This document shows, piece after piece, positions 27,916-36,141 of a DNA stretch of 64,000 nucleotides. The notes beneath the pieces are model-generated. The model saw only the letters and a program-made list of their open reading frames with translations, was not told where the DNA came from and searched no databases. The stretch lies in assembly GCA_022711465.1 (NCBI GenBank), contig JAKLEZ010000012.1, positions 124,001 through 188,000 on the forward strand, written 5' to 3'. The first letter of the stretch is position 1. Each line of letters starts with the position of its first letter. Position numbers and translations under genes: made by a program. Origin of the DNA: Planctomycetota bacterium (GTDB lineage Bacteria > Planctomycetota > Phycisphaerae > UBA1845 > PWPN01).

Positions 27916-28797
27916 TCAGGAGCCGTGCCTGCCGCCCGCGTCGGCCCGCAGGAAGGCCAAGCCGAGGTGCTTGACCGCAGACACGTTCCTGCTCATCGAC
28001 TGGACCTTCTCTTTCGACACCAGGAAGATCTCGACCCGGCGGTTCTTGGCTTTGCCGTCGGCGGTGCCGTTATCCGCGATCGGGCGGTACTCGCCATAAC
28101 CCATGACGCCCATGCGGGTCATCTCGATACCCTGGCCGGCCAGCAGACTCATGACCGCGATCGCACGGTGAGCCGACAGATGCCAGTTGGTCGGATGCTT
28201 GGCCCGGGTTTCGGGCTTGCCGATGGGTGTCGTACAGGTGTGACCGACGACGATCACGTCAAAGCCGGTGGCCTTCTCTCGAACGATGTCCGCGAACTTC
28301 TTCAGGACATCGACGGGCACACCGCTGCCCAGCTCATCGCTGCCGAGGGGGAAGATGAGATCGGCCTTGAACCGCACCGCGCCCTTGGCTTCGTCATACT
28401 CGAGGATGTCGGGATGCTCCTGGGCCAGTCTCTTGATCGCCTCATGCAGGGGCTTGGGCAGGACCTGTGCGTTGATGATGACACCGGGGACGCTGGCCAG
28501 GTTCTTGTCGAGCAGTCCCTGGGCCTTGCCGAAGGCGTTTTTCAGCATATCGCGTTCGGCGCTGAGGTTGGCAATGATCTGGTCCTTGGCCGAGAGCTGG
28601 CTGTTGAGCGACGCGATGGTCGTGTCCTTTTGCTTGAGCATCTGCTCGGCGTCGGCGAGATCCTGCTTGGCGCGGCCGAGGTCCTCGCGTAACACACGGT
28701 TGTCGCGCTCGGAGGCCTGCCACTGATCGTAGTAGCAGCCCACGTTGCCCATGGCCAACAGGATCGCACTCACGCCCCATACCCAGTAGGATCTCAT
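27916..28797 (-). CDS. OmpA-family peptidoglycan-binding lipoprotein with coiled coil
   Basis: 293 residues. The signal ends in a cysteine (AMGNVGC, residues 15-21), suggesting a lipoprotein. Residues ~28-95 form a coiled coil (ERDNRVLREDLGRAKQDL..). The C-terminal half is an OmpA/MotB-type peptidoglycan-binding domain, with VIVVGHTC, NWHLSAHRAIAV and the diagnostic NRRVEI near residue 263. GAGGAG lies 6 nt before the ATG. It is the last gene of a three-gene minus-strand unit, 178 nt after the HTH protein. It probably tethers an envelope structure to the cell wall. A MotB role is less likely because no transmembrane stator helix or MotA neighbour is seen. Confidence 0.85.
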   Translation of the reverse strand: MRSYWVWGVSAILLAMGNVGCYYDQWQASERDNRVLREDLGRAKQDLADAEQMLKQKDTTIASLNSQLSAKDQIIANLSAERDMLKNAFGKAQGLLDKNLASVPGVIINAQVLPKPLHEAIKRLAQEHPDILEYDEAKGAVRFKADLIFPLGSDELGSGVPVDVLKKFADIVREKATGFDVIVVGHTCTTPIGKPETRAKHPTNWHLSAHRAIAVMSLLAGQGIEMTRMGVMGYGEYRPIADNGTADGKAKNRRVEIFLVSKEKVQSMSRNVSAVKHLGLAFLRADAGGRHGS

Positions 28798-28975
28798 TGC
28801 GGTTCTCCTCTAACCGATGGAAGTATGGGTGGACCGTTCGTCCACCCGGTGCCGTCCGCCCCCGGTCACCATCCGTGGCCCGGGGCTGGTCTTCTTCACG
28901 TTCACCACTCCGCCCGGACCAAGCCTTCCGGGCAAATCAGTATGATCTCAGGCGGGCTGGGACACAAGGGGACAG

Positions 28976-30178
28976 TCACTCGAGCGGCTTGATCTCGTCC
29001 ATATCGACTTGCTCGCCCTCGGACGAAGGTTCGGCCTCCTCCTCCTTGCCCTTGCCTTTCTTGCCCTTCTTGGCTTTCTTCTCCTTCTTGGGCTTGGCTG
29101 GCTTGGGGCCGGCGGTCGCTTGCCGACCGACCAGGTATCCGACACCGGCGAAGACGCCACCGGTGGCCAGCGTGCCGATCAGGAAGAACCAGAACTGGCC
29201 CGCGAGGGTATCGAGGTAGCCTGGCCAGGCGTTCATGCTGGTGGCGATGGCCATGGCGGCGACCAGAACCAGGACGATGGCCGCAGCCGCCAGGAGGCCG
29301 GTGAAGGCGGGCGAGGCGGCCTCGACGGTGCCCACCTGGATGACCCCGGCACCGGTTGAGGGTCCCGCTTCCGCGCTGATATCCGGCAGTCCGGTGGACT
29401 CGGCGCCGGCCTCGGCGCCGCCACCTTCGACCACGGTCTCGGCCGGCACGACCGTCTCGGCCGTGTCACCCATGTCGATTCCTTCGAGCAATTCGGCGCC
29501 CAGCGAGGTATCGTCGCTCTCGCGGGTCAGATCGAGCAGGCCGGAACCCGCTCCGCTGCCGTCCAATGCGATATGCTCGTCGCCTCCGGCGGCCACGACG
29601 GTCTTGGCCATCGGGTCGACGGCGATCTCCAGGTCCTCGTCATCGAACACGCTGATCCCGATGTTGGTGATCACCGTGTCGTCTTTTTTCATCCCGTCGA
29701 CGGCTTCCTTATCGACCTCTTCGAGGCTGAGGGCGTCACCGGTGCCGCTGCTCTCCTTGGCCTTGGCGGCGGCCTTTCCGGGCTTGGCGGGCGGAGCGGC
29801 TGTATCGCTGTCCTCCAACTGCAGTTCGCCACTGCCGCTGCCGGAGAGGCTCAACAATCCGCTGTCCGAGCCGCCCAGGTCGACCGGGGCATTGCTGTCT
29901 GAGGACTTGCCTTTCCGGCCCGCACCGGAATCGCCCTTGGCGGCGGGCAGATCGTGGCTGTCCTCCACGGACAAGGTCAGTTCACCGCTGCCTTCAAGCT
30001 GGACGTTGTCGCCGCTGACAGAGGCCAGTCTGTCAACATCGTCGACGCGGTAGTGCACCTTGCCGGCATCGCGGAACTCGCGCAGCTTGCCCGCTCGGAC
30101 CATCCCGCGCAACTGATCCTCGGTGCAGCCCAGTCTCGCGGTTGCCTCGTCGAGGTTGTAGTACATCTTGTTGGCCAT
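28976..30178 (-). CDS. membrane-anchored helix-turn-helix protein with acidic repeat linker
   Basis: 400 residues in four parts. Residues 1-50 are a MerR/excisionase-type HTH (YYNLDEATARLGCTEDQLRG.. then VHYRVDDVDRLA). Residues ~55-270 are low-complexity and acidic, with recurring short motifs such as GSGELTLSVEDS, SGLLSLSGSG, SGELQLEDSD and SGLLDLTRESDD. Two transmembrane helices follow at about 285-310 and 323-347. The tail is a Lys-rich block (KKEKKAKKGKKGKGK) then an acidic end. AAGGA sits upstream of the ATG. DNA binding at one end and membrane anchoring at the other suggest a membrane-tethered regulator or DNA anchor; this is inference. Related HTH proteins occur in Planctomycetota. Confidence 0.75.
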   Translation of the reverse strand: MANKMYYNLDEATARLGCTEDQLRGMVRAGKLREFRDAGKVHYRVDDVDRLASVSGDNVQLEGSGELTLSVEDSHDLPAAKGDSGAGRKGKSSDSNAPVDLGGSDSGLLSLSGSGSGELQLEDSDTAAPPAKPGKAAAKAKESSGTGDALSLEEVDKEAVDGMKKDDTVITNIGISVFDDEDLEIAVDPMAKTVVAAGGDEHIALDGSGAGSGLLDLTRESDDTSLGAELLEGIDMGDTAETVVPAETVVEGGGAEAGAESTGLPDISAEAGPSTGAGVIQVGTVEAASPAFTGLLAAAAIVLVLVAAMAIATSMNAWPGYLDTLAGQFWFFLIGTLATGGVFAGVGYLVGRQATAGPKPAKPKKEKKAKKGKKGKGKEEEAEPSSEGEQVDMDEIKPLE

Positions 30179-30231
30179 AGATCATCCGTCCTTTGCGCTG
30201 AGGAATCCTCGATTCCCATGCCGCCTTCTGA

Positions 30232-30756
30232 TCAGGGATTCGCGGGCGGCTTCTGATTACCAGGACCGGCCGCTCCAGGGCGGTTGGTCTGCTGCTGCTC
30301 GACCAGTTGCCGGACCTCCGCTGGCGTCGGGGCAGCGACATTGAACTCCTCCAGGTAGCGATCGAAGATCCAGCTTCGAGCCGCCACAAGCTTCAAATGG
30401 GAGCCCATGCCCGCCTGCCCCTTCGCGATCTCGTAGCACCATATCGTACCACTGTCCACGTCCATCATGAAGAGGCCGTAGGTCTTGCCGTCCAGTTGTC
30501 CGGTGAACGCGTAGACCGACCGAGCGCCAGCCGCCAGCCCACCGCCTGTCGGCGTGGACTGGGCCAAGCTCGAGCGCAGTAGAGCGGCGTCGTCGAGACG
30601 CATGACCAGGGCGGCGGCAATCACGGCCAGAAGCACAGCGATCACCCAGCCCAGAGTCTGACGCCCGGGCGCGGCGACCACGACGATCCGCCGCGAAGAG
30701 GCATCCTCCGCTTCGCCCGCCGGCGCCGAGACGGTCTGGTGAACATGAGTGGCCAT
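30232..30756 (-). CDS. single-pass membrane protein of unknown function
   Basis: 174 residues. A polar N terminus (~30 residues) is followed by one transmembrane helix (GWVIAVLLAVIAAALVM, about 36-52). A predicted extracytoplasmic domain comes next, with beta-type motifs (VYAFTGQLDGKTYGLFMMDVDSGTIWCYEI) and a Pro/Gln-rich tail. First gene of the unit; the HTH protein starts 54 nt after its stop. The promoter at 30877-30904 lies about 120 nt upstream. Not a family I can name. Confidence 0.7.
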   Translation of the reverse strand: MATHVHQTVSAPAGEAEDASSRRIVVVAAPGRQTLGWVIAVLLAVIAAALVMRLDDAALLRSSLAQSTPTGGGLAAGARSVYAFTGQLDGKTYGLFMMDVDSGTIWCYEIAKGQAGMGSHLKLVAARSWIFDRYLEEFNVAAPTPAEVRQLVEQQQTNRPGAAGPGNQKPPANP

Positions 30757-31463
30757 AGGTCCGATTCCCCAAGCTTTCCACGAACGCCCGGAGCCAACTC
30801 AAGGGTAGATCCGGACGTCTCGGATCGTTTGCAGGCTGTTGTCCGAAAAGAAGTTACGCTCTTCAGACCTACGGGTATTATAATCCAATTCCTCGGGCAT
30901 GCAAGCTGCCGGCGCGACCGCACACGAACCGGGCGAATATCCAGGTCGAAGAAGGCAGGAGCAACGGTCCCGGGTGGTCCGGGCCTCGCGGGCTGGTGGT
31001 GGTCCTTCCCGAAAACAGCGGGTCGTACACTCGCTGCGGATAGCCCATCTGGCGCCCCTTCTGTATCGGTGATGTTCCGCCCCAGCCGGACCCCGCGACA
31101 ACAAAGCCCTCCAGCGGGCAGCCGAAACGGGGCCCGAAGAGACAAGCCGAACGCCGAGCCATCAGAACGTCGCCACGGAAAGCGATGTCACGACATCGAG
31201 ACGTCAAGCTGCCGTGACCATGCGTGATGGCCGAGCCGGGGAGTCAGACAAGGCCTACTCACGGCACTGCCAACCTGATGACGCAGACCTCCCCTACTCC
31301 ATAGACGGATAGGATCGAGATCACGGGCATTGAAACCCGCAGCGGGCCCAGAGCGCGGCGCGGATCCCAGGGCCAGCCGAGGCTCGACTTCCTTGGCGTT
31401 GACGCGACTGCAAGTCCAGACCCGGGCGCTCGAGAGATCCCGCGGCCGAGGCAGACTGCGCAA
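30757..31463. other. 707-bp intergenic region, promoter only
   Basis: No convincing gene, tRNA or repeat is seen between gpmA's stop and the membrane operon. All open frames lack a ribosome site and protein-like composition. The only clear element is the minus-strand promoter at 30877-30904. The rest (30905-31463) is GC-rich and unexplained; a terminator for gpmA was not identified. Confidence 0.5.
30877..30904 (-). promoter_or_regulatory. sigma70-type promoter of the membrane-protein operon
   Basis: On the minus strand TTGCAT, 16-bp spacer, TATAAT. Transcription would start near 30869, about 110 nt before the first gene. The -10 lies in an ATTATAAT palindrome, so a plus-strand -10 is also present, but its best -35 is 19 bp away. 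Confidence 0.65.
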
Positions 31464-32213
31464 CTACTTCTTGACCTTGCCCTGGGCGGCTACGGCGGCC
31501 ATTGCAGCCTTCACCTTGTCCGGGTCGCCGAGGTAGTAGCTCTTGATCGGCTTGAGTTCCTTGTCCAGCTCATAGACCAAGGGCATGCCGGTCGGAATGT
31601 TCAGCTCGACGATAGCCTGATCGCTGATGTTATCCAGGTATTTGACCAGAGCACGGAGGCTGTTACCGTGGGCGGCGATGAGTACCCGCTTGCCGAGTTT
31701 GACTGTCGGGGCGATGACATCGTGCCAATGGGGCAGGAACCGGGCGACGGTATCCTTGAGGCACTCGGTGAGCGGCAGGGCGCCCTCGGTCAGATCCGCG
31801 TACCGCCGGTCGGCGCCAGGGTACCGGGGATCGATCTTCTCCAGCGGCGGGGGCGGCGTATCATACGAGCGGCGCCAGATCTTGACCTGGTCTTCGCCGA
31901 ACTTGGCGGCCGTCTCGGCCTTGTTCAGGCCCTGAAGGGCGCCGTAGTGCCGCTCGTTGAGCCGCCACGAGCGGTAGACCGGAATCCACATCAGATCCAT
32001 CTGGTCGAGGGTAATCCAAAGCGTGCGAACAGCCCGCTTCAGGACCGAGGTGTAGGCCACGTCGAACGTGTAGCCTTCCTTTTTGAGCACCGCACCGGCC
32101 TCGGTGGCCTCCCTGATGCCGACTTCGGACAGGTCCACGTCGGTCCAACCGGTGAAGCGGTTCTGCTTGTTCCAGTCACTCTCACCGTGTCGCAGCAGTA
32201 CGACTCTGTACAT
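31464..32213 (-). CDS. gpmA: 2,3-bisphosphoglycerate-dependent phosphoglycerate mutase
   Basis: Interconverts 3- and 2-phosphoglycerate in glycolysis and gluconeogenesis in the cytosol. The 249 residues match GpmA length. The phosphohistidine motif LLRHGESDWN (His9), the family block RFTGWTDVDLSE, ERHYGALQGLNK, and the second catalytic histidine in AAHGNSLRALVKYLDN are all intact. The ATG at 32213 has AGGAG about 9 nt upstream. A GTG at 32222 overlaps that site too closely and is rejected. It lies 361 nt downstream of recA on the same strand; co-transcription is not evident. Confidence 0.95.
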   Translation of the reverse strand: MYRVVLLRHGESDWNKQNRFTGWTDVDLSEVGIREATEAGAVLKKEGYTFDVAYTSVLKRAVRTLWITLDQMDLMWIPVYRSWRLNERHYGALQGLNKAETAAKFGEDQVKIWRRSYDTPPPPLEKIDPRYPGADRRYADLTEGALPLTECLKDTVARFLPHWHDVIAPTVKLGKRVLIAAHGNSLRALVKYLDNISDQAIVELNIPTGMPLVYELDKELKPIKSYYLGDPDKVKAAMAAVAAQGKVKK

Positions 32214-32574
32214 CGAACGCACTCTCCTTACCTAGATTAACAACTTGGTCTGTGAACGCGGGCATTCTAACGGCGGCGTGCCGGGAGTGCCATGGGGTCT
32301 GGAGTTGCCATGGGTGGCTCTTGTTGGCCCGCTATCGGCTGGCTTCAGCGATCCGAGGACGACCATTCGGCGGAGGTGTTTCGAGGACAGGCCTCTTCCC
32401 GGGAGTCCAGGGCGGCCGTTCATAGCGCTCACACAGAGTCGCGATCGCAAGGCATGGCCACCGGTCTCTCCTGGGACGGTTGCACGAGTTGCGGGTACAG
32501 GAGGCTGCGCGAGTACGGGCGTGCCGGACCCGATTGAGTCTTCGTGGGACCGTCCCGCCAGTTCATCCGCCGCT
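32214..32574. other. 361-bp intergenic region between recA and gpmA
   Basis: No gene recognised. A short perfect inverted repeat (GGGAC-G-GTCCC on the minus strand) lies about 30 nt after the recA stop and might act as a weak terminator, but there is no U-tract. Confidence 0.35.
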
Positions 32575-33741
32575 CTACCTTTTCCCGGCAGGCTTCTTGG
32601 CAGGAACTGGTTTGCCTTTAGTATCGGCGGCGGACTTAGGCTCAGGCCTGCTTTCGCTCTTGCCCTCCGACTTGGCGGAGGCTTTCGAGTCGCTTCTCGC
32701 CTCCGGCCTGGTATCCGGCTTGGACGCGGGTTTCCGAGCCGGCTCGGGCAATCGCCTGGTCAGGATCGCCTGGCGAAGTTCCTCGAACAGCTTCGGATTG
32801 TCGTGCAGGAACTGCTTGCTGTTCTCGCGACCCTGGCCAAGGCGGACGGAACCGTAGTTGAACCAGGCGCCGGTCTTGTCGACCAAGCCTTCGGCGATGG
32901 CCAGGTCGATCAAGTCGCCTTCCCTGCTGATGCCGCCGCTGAACATGATGTCAAACTCAGCAGCTTTGAACGGGGCGGCCACCTTGTTCTTGACCACCTT
33001 GGTCCGGACGTGATTGCCAACGGACTCCTCGCCTTCCTTGATCGTGGTCACGCGGCGTATGTCCAGTCGGATTGACGAGTAGAACTTGAGGGCTCGCCCG
33101 CCGGGCGTAGTCTCCGGATTGCCGAAGGTGACGCCGATCTTCTCGCGAAGCTGGTTGATGAAGATGACCACGCAGCGGCTCTTGGCGACCAGGCCGGTCA
33201 GCTTGCGGAGCGCCTGGCTCATCAGCCGGGCCTGAAGGCCGACAAACGACTGCCCGGCCTCACCCTCTAATTCGGCCCTGGGGACCAGGGCGGCCACCGA
33301 ATCGATCACAATGCAATCCACGGCGTTGGAGCGCACCAGCATCTCGACGATGTCGAGGGCCTGTTCGCCGCTATCGGGCTGACTCAACAACAACTCCTCG
33401 AGCTTGACGCCACATTTCTTGGCCCAGGTCGGATCCAAGGCATGTTCGGCGTCGACGATCGCGGCCACACCGCCCTCCCGCTGAGCCGAGGCGGCAACGT
33501 GCAGGGCCAAGGTTGTCTTGCCACTCGACTCCGGGCCGAACATCTCCACGATTCGTCCCCGTGGGATCCCCAGGCCTCCCAGAGCCAGATCCAGCGACAG
33601 GGCGCCGGTGCTCAACGCATCGGTCACCACTGGAACCTCGGCGTCGAGCTTCATGATCGCGCCCTTGCCGAAGCTCTTCTCGATCTGCTGCAGGGCCCGA
33701 TCGAGGGCCTGGCCTCGTTTTGTGTTCATCTCTTCGGTCAT
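32575..33741 (-). CDS. recA: RecA recombinase
   Basis: ATP-dependent strand-exchange protein for homologous recombination and SOS induction. About 388 residues. The Walker A box GPESSGKT is at residues 69-76. FINQLREKIGV, the L2-adjacent GGRALKFYSS region and the C-terminal domain are all present. The tail after ~345 is longer than in E. coli and rich in Lys, Ala, Pro and Ser. Three ATGs compete: AGGAG is 8 nt before the ATG at 33741 but only 2 nt before that at 33747, so 33741 is chosen. The next in-frame ATG is at 33729. A promoter lies at 33802-33829 and a 27-bp palindrome at 33872-33898. Confidence 0.95.
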   Translation of the reverse strand: MTEEMNTKRGQALDRALQQIEKSFGKGAIMKLDAEVPVVTDALSTGALSLDLALGGLGIPRGRIVEMFGPESSGKTTLALHVAASAQREGGVAAIVDAEHALDPTWAKKCGVKLEELLLSQPDSGEQALDIVEMLVRSNAVDCIVIDSVAALVPRAELEGEAGQSFVGLQARLMSQALRKLTGLVAKSRCVVIFINQLREKIGVTFGNPETTPGGRALKFYSSIRLDIRRVTTIKEGEESVGNHVRTKVVKNKVAAPFKAAEFDIMFSGGISREGDLIDLAIAEGLVDKTGAWFNYGSVRLGQGRENSKQFLHDNPKLFEELRQAILTRRLPEPARKPASKPDTRPEARSDSKASAKSEGKSESRPEPKSAADTKGKPVPAKKPAGKR

Positions 33742-33801
33742 GCCCATCACTCCTCGCTCAGAGAGCCCACCATCCTCCAGCATCCGTTGGTTGCAGGCCC
33801 A

Positions 33802-33829
33802 AGTATACTGCAGATCGGATGTTTGGCAA
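33802..33829 (-). promoter_or_regulatory. recA promoter
   Basis: On the minus strand TTGCCA, 16-bp spacer, TATACT. The start point would be near 33795, giving a leader of about 55 nt. No E. coli-type (CTGT-N8-ACAG) or Gram-positive-type (GAAC-N4-GTTC) LexA box was seen around it. Confidence 0.6.
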
Positions 33830-33871
33830 CTGTTAGGGTAGCCGTTTTTCGCGTTCTCGGCGACAATGTAT

Positions 33872-33898
33872 GTAAAGCTTGTATTTACAATGCTTTAC
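33872..33898. repeat. 27-bp AT-rich palindrome upstream of recA
   Basis: The arms are GTAAAGC and GCTTTAC around an inner TTGTA-TT-TACAA with one extra T, giving 12 paired bases per side. It is about 43 bp upstream of the recA -35 and strikingly AT-rich for this genome. It may be a protein-binding operator. Confidence 0.6.
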
Positions 33899-33963
33899 GG
33901 TTATTCAATTGCACGTCATCCGGGTTGAGGGCCCGGCGGTGACGTTGCGATCCGCCCATACAG

Positions 33964-33995
33964 ACGGGGCAGGAGTGGGTGTCATCCTGCCCCGT
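33964..33995 (-). terminator. hairpin downstream of the DUF1080 gene
   Basis: A perfect 11-bp stem (ACGGGGCAGGA / TCCTGCCCCGT) with a 10-nt loop begins about 29 nt after the stop codon of the DUF1080 gene on the minus strand. There is no U-tract, so termination may be weak or factor-assisted. Confidence 0.5.
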
Positions 33996-34023
33996 GGAAT
34001 CTTGATCCGGGCTGTGCTCGAGT

Positions 34024-35184
34024 TTACTTGGCCGGGGTGATCGTGATCTTGCGGTACTCGATCTTGCCGTGGTCGCCCTGAAGGTAGATTGGGCCGGGCT
34101 CGAGATCGTTGTTGTCGATGGCCCCGCCGGTCATTCCCGGTATTTCGACGTTGTCGATCACTTTCTCCCCATTGAAGACCAGAGTCACGTACTGGCCGCT
34201 GAGGGTGACGTCGTAGGTCTGCCACTCACCTGGCGCCTTACAGACGTTCTTGGAGGGCAGGATGCGCTCATAGATCGCTCCACAGCCGCCGCCGCTGGGT
34301 GGGCCGCCGTGACTGTCGGCCACCTGGATTTCATACCGGCCGCGGAGGTAGACGCCGCTGTTGCCGTGCTGCGGAACGCGGAACTCGACGTGGAGCTTGA
34401 AGTCGCCGAACTTCTGTTCGCTGACGATGTTGGCTCCACCCGAGGTCCACATGATCGAATCGTTCCCTTCCTTCTTGACTGCCCACTTGAAGTCCTTGGG
34501 ATCGCCCAGCGGCTTCCAACCGTCGGTGTTCCTGCCGTTGAACAACTCGATGGGATCGCCGTACTTGCGCTCGCGGGTGGCGAGCAGCTTGGCGGTTCTG
34601 CCGCCTGCGGTCACTTCGCCCTCCATGATGTCACCTTTGACCACCACGCGATAGACCGACTCCGCGACCTTGAAGGTCAGCGTGCCCTGGTTCATCTTCA
34701 CATCCGAGATCTTGTCTTCCTTGTCGCCGGTCAGGCTGCCACTGATCTTGCCGATCTTCGCCGCGAGGGTCAGCGTCCGCTTCTCGGTTGAGCCTTCGGC
34801 TTTCAGGCTCCAGTCGCCGGTGACGTTGAGCATGGGCGCCCATCGCTTAGCGGAGAACTTCTGCCTGTTGTTGCCGTTGACTCGCTCGCCGGTCATCGCG
34901 TTGCCTTTGACCGTACCGGTGTAGGTCCAGCCGGCCTTGAACGTGACTTTGTCGCCCTCGACCTTGGGTGGCTCGATCTCGTGGCAGCCACCTGCCTCAG
35001 GCTGGAACCTCGCCTTGAACTTGTCGCCGTCGGCCAGAATTTCGACCCAGCAGTATCCGCTCGGTTGGTCGCCGCCGATCACGATGTTCCATCGGCCCAC
35101 AGCCGCCGGAGCGGCCAGAGCCGAGGCTACGTTCAGGACCAGTGAACCGGACACCAAGCCAAGCCACATCAGAATGCGCTTCAT
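34024..35184 (-). CDS. secreted DUF1080 (3-keto-disaccharide hydrolase-type) protein with N-terminal beta domain
   Basis: 386 residues. The ATG at 35184 has GGAG 9 nt upstream and starts directly at a signal peptide (MKRILMWLGLVSGSLVLN..); the longer frame to 35280 is not signal-like. Residues ~25-200 form a beta-rich domain (repeated 'VTGDWSLK', 'TLTFKVAESVYRVVVKGD'). Residues ~205-386 are the DUF1080 lectin-like jelly roll: FNGRNTDGWKPLGD, EFRVPQHGNSGVYLRGRYEIQV, and the terminal GPIYLQGDHGKIEYRKI. Characterised family members hydrolyse or eliminate 3-keto-glycosides made by Gfo/Idh/MocA dehydrogenases, which fits the Tat-exported dehydrogenases in this window. Extra N-terminal domain role unknown. 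Confidence 0.85.
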   Translation of the reverse strand: MKRILMWLGLVSGSLVLNVASALAAPAAVGRWNIVIGGDQPSGYCWVEILADGDKFKARFQPEAGGCHEIEPPKVEGDKVTFKAGWTYTGTVKGNAMTGERVNGNNRQKFSAKRWAPMLNVTGDWSLKAEGSTEKRTLTLAAKIGKISGSLTGDKEDKISDVKMNQGTLTFKVAESVYRVVVKGDIMEGEVTAGGRTAKLLATRERKYGDPIELFNGRNTDGWKPLGDPKDFKWAVKKEGNDSIMWTSGGANIVSEQKFGDFKLHVEFRVPQHGNSGVYLRGRYEIQVADSHGGPPSGGGCGAIYERILPSKNVCKAPGEWQTYDVTLSGQYVTLVFNGEKVIDNVEIPGMTGGAIDNNDLEPGPIYLQGDHGKIEYRKITITPAK

Positions 35185-35295
35185 CGTCTGTCTCCAATCA
35201 GAGCAAGTCACCGGGGTTGCAGTAACCGAACCCTCAACGGAAGGACTATTGTGCAGACTCAAGGACCACCTGGCAAGCAAGGGCGAACCCCGACA

Positions 35296-35324
35296 TTGGC
35301 GAAGGAGGGCGGCGCGTTTACAAT
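35296..35324 (+). promoter_or_regulatory. promoter giving a probably leaderless mRNA
   Basis: TTGGCG, 17-bp spacer, TACAAT, with the ATG at 35332 only 7 nt after the -10. The start codon has no Shine-Dalgarno sequence at normal distance, so the transcript is probably leaderless. Confidence 0.5.
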
Positions 35325-35331
35325 CCCGGCC

Positions 35332-35979
35332 ATGCGTGAGGTTATCTCCAGGCCGACCGCTGGTTTGCGCGTTTTATCACTCATGGTCGCCGGCGGGCTC
35401 ACATCCCTGTCCGGTTGCGGGCCGGCCGCGGAACTGCAACTGGTACAGCCTCAGCTTGCCGGCCGCCAGCAGAGCGTCCAACTGCACAGCGACCGAGCAT
35501 ACTGGTCGCCCGGAGGCCAAGTGGATCGGGTCCTGATCGAATTACCTTTGCCCGGCGCCAGCACCGGCCGCCCCACCTTCCTCCTCTACTTGCGGATTCC
35601 GGCTGGCGTAGTCGAACCGGCGTTCTGCACCGTGACGGCTCCGGCCACCACCGGCGTGCAGAACGGCAGCGACACCAAGCCCGCGGATGCCCCACCCGGC
35701 AGCCGGTCCTCGATCGCGGGTGGCAAGAATGCGGCTCGGGGTTTCTTCATTCAGACGCGTGGCGACTATGCCGGCCTGGCCCTGATCACCGGCGGAACCA
35801 TCGGAGTAAGAGGTGAGTCGACCGCGGCGAAGGCGGTGCGCGAGCTGCGCCTTGAACTGGTCTGCGAAGACGGCAGCCGAATCGCCGGACGTCTGACCGC
35901 CCGCCGCGACGACTGGTCCCTTCGCAGGTTCGAGGCGCGTGAGCGCCCAGCTGATGTCCAAATCGTCACCGAACATTGA
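35332..35979 (+). CDS. putative lipoprotein of unknown function
   Basis: 215 residues from the ATG at 35332. The signal segment (LRVLSLMVAGGLTSLSGC) ends in a clear LSGC lipobox, so an envelope lipoprotein is likely. The mature part is beta-rich (ELQLVQPQLAGRQQSVQLHSD.., VDRVLIELPLPG), with no recognisable family. The frame is open upstream to 35251, but the signal/lipobox position and the promoter at 35296-35324 support the internal ATG. Divergent from the DUF1080 gene by 147 bp. Confidence 0.7.
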   Translation: MREVISRPTAGLRVLSLMVAGGLTSLSGCGPAAELQLVQPQLAGRQQSVQLHSDRAYWSPGGQVDRVLIELPLPGASTGRPTFLLYLRIPAGVVEPAFCTVTAPATTGVQNGSDTKPADAPPGSRSSIAGGKNAARGFFIQTRGDYAGLALITGGTIGVRGESTAAKAVRELRLELVCEDGSRIAGRLTARRDDWSLRRFEARERPADVQIVTEH

Positions 35980-36141
35980 TCCGCTGCGGACCGCAACGGA
36001 GGAGAACCGAGGGCCGGGAAGCGTTCCGGATGAAGAACGTACTCATGGACCAGAGAGTGGCGGTTCCCAGGTACGGTTCTCGGCATCGTCCGGGGCCGGC
36101 GACGATTCATGCGTGTATCGCTGAATGAACCCGGTGACTGC

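Noticed and set aside
30905..31463. Several 60-170-codon frames on both strands upstream of the membrane operon
   Set aside because: None has a ribosome site or protein-like composition; the frames overlap each other on both strands as expected in GC-rich non-coding DNA.
36032..36130. 32-codon frame (MKNVLMDQRV..) before the cyclase gene
   Set aside because: GGAGG is too far from the ATG, the frame is Arg/Pro-rich and has no family; most likely chance.
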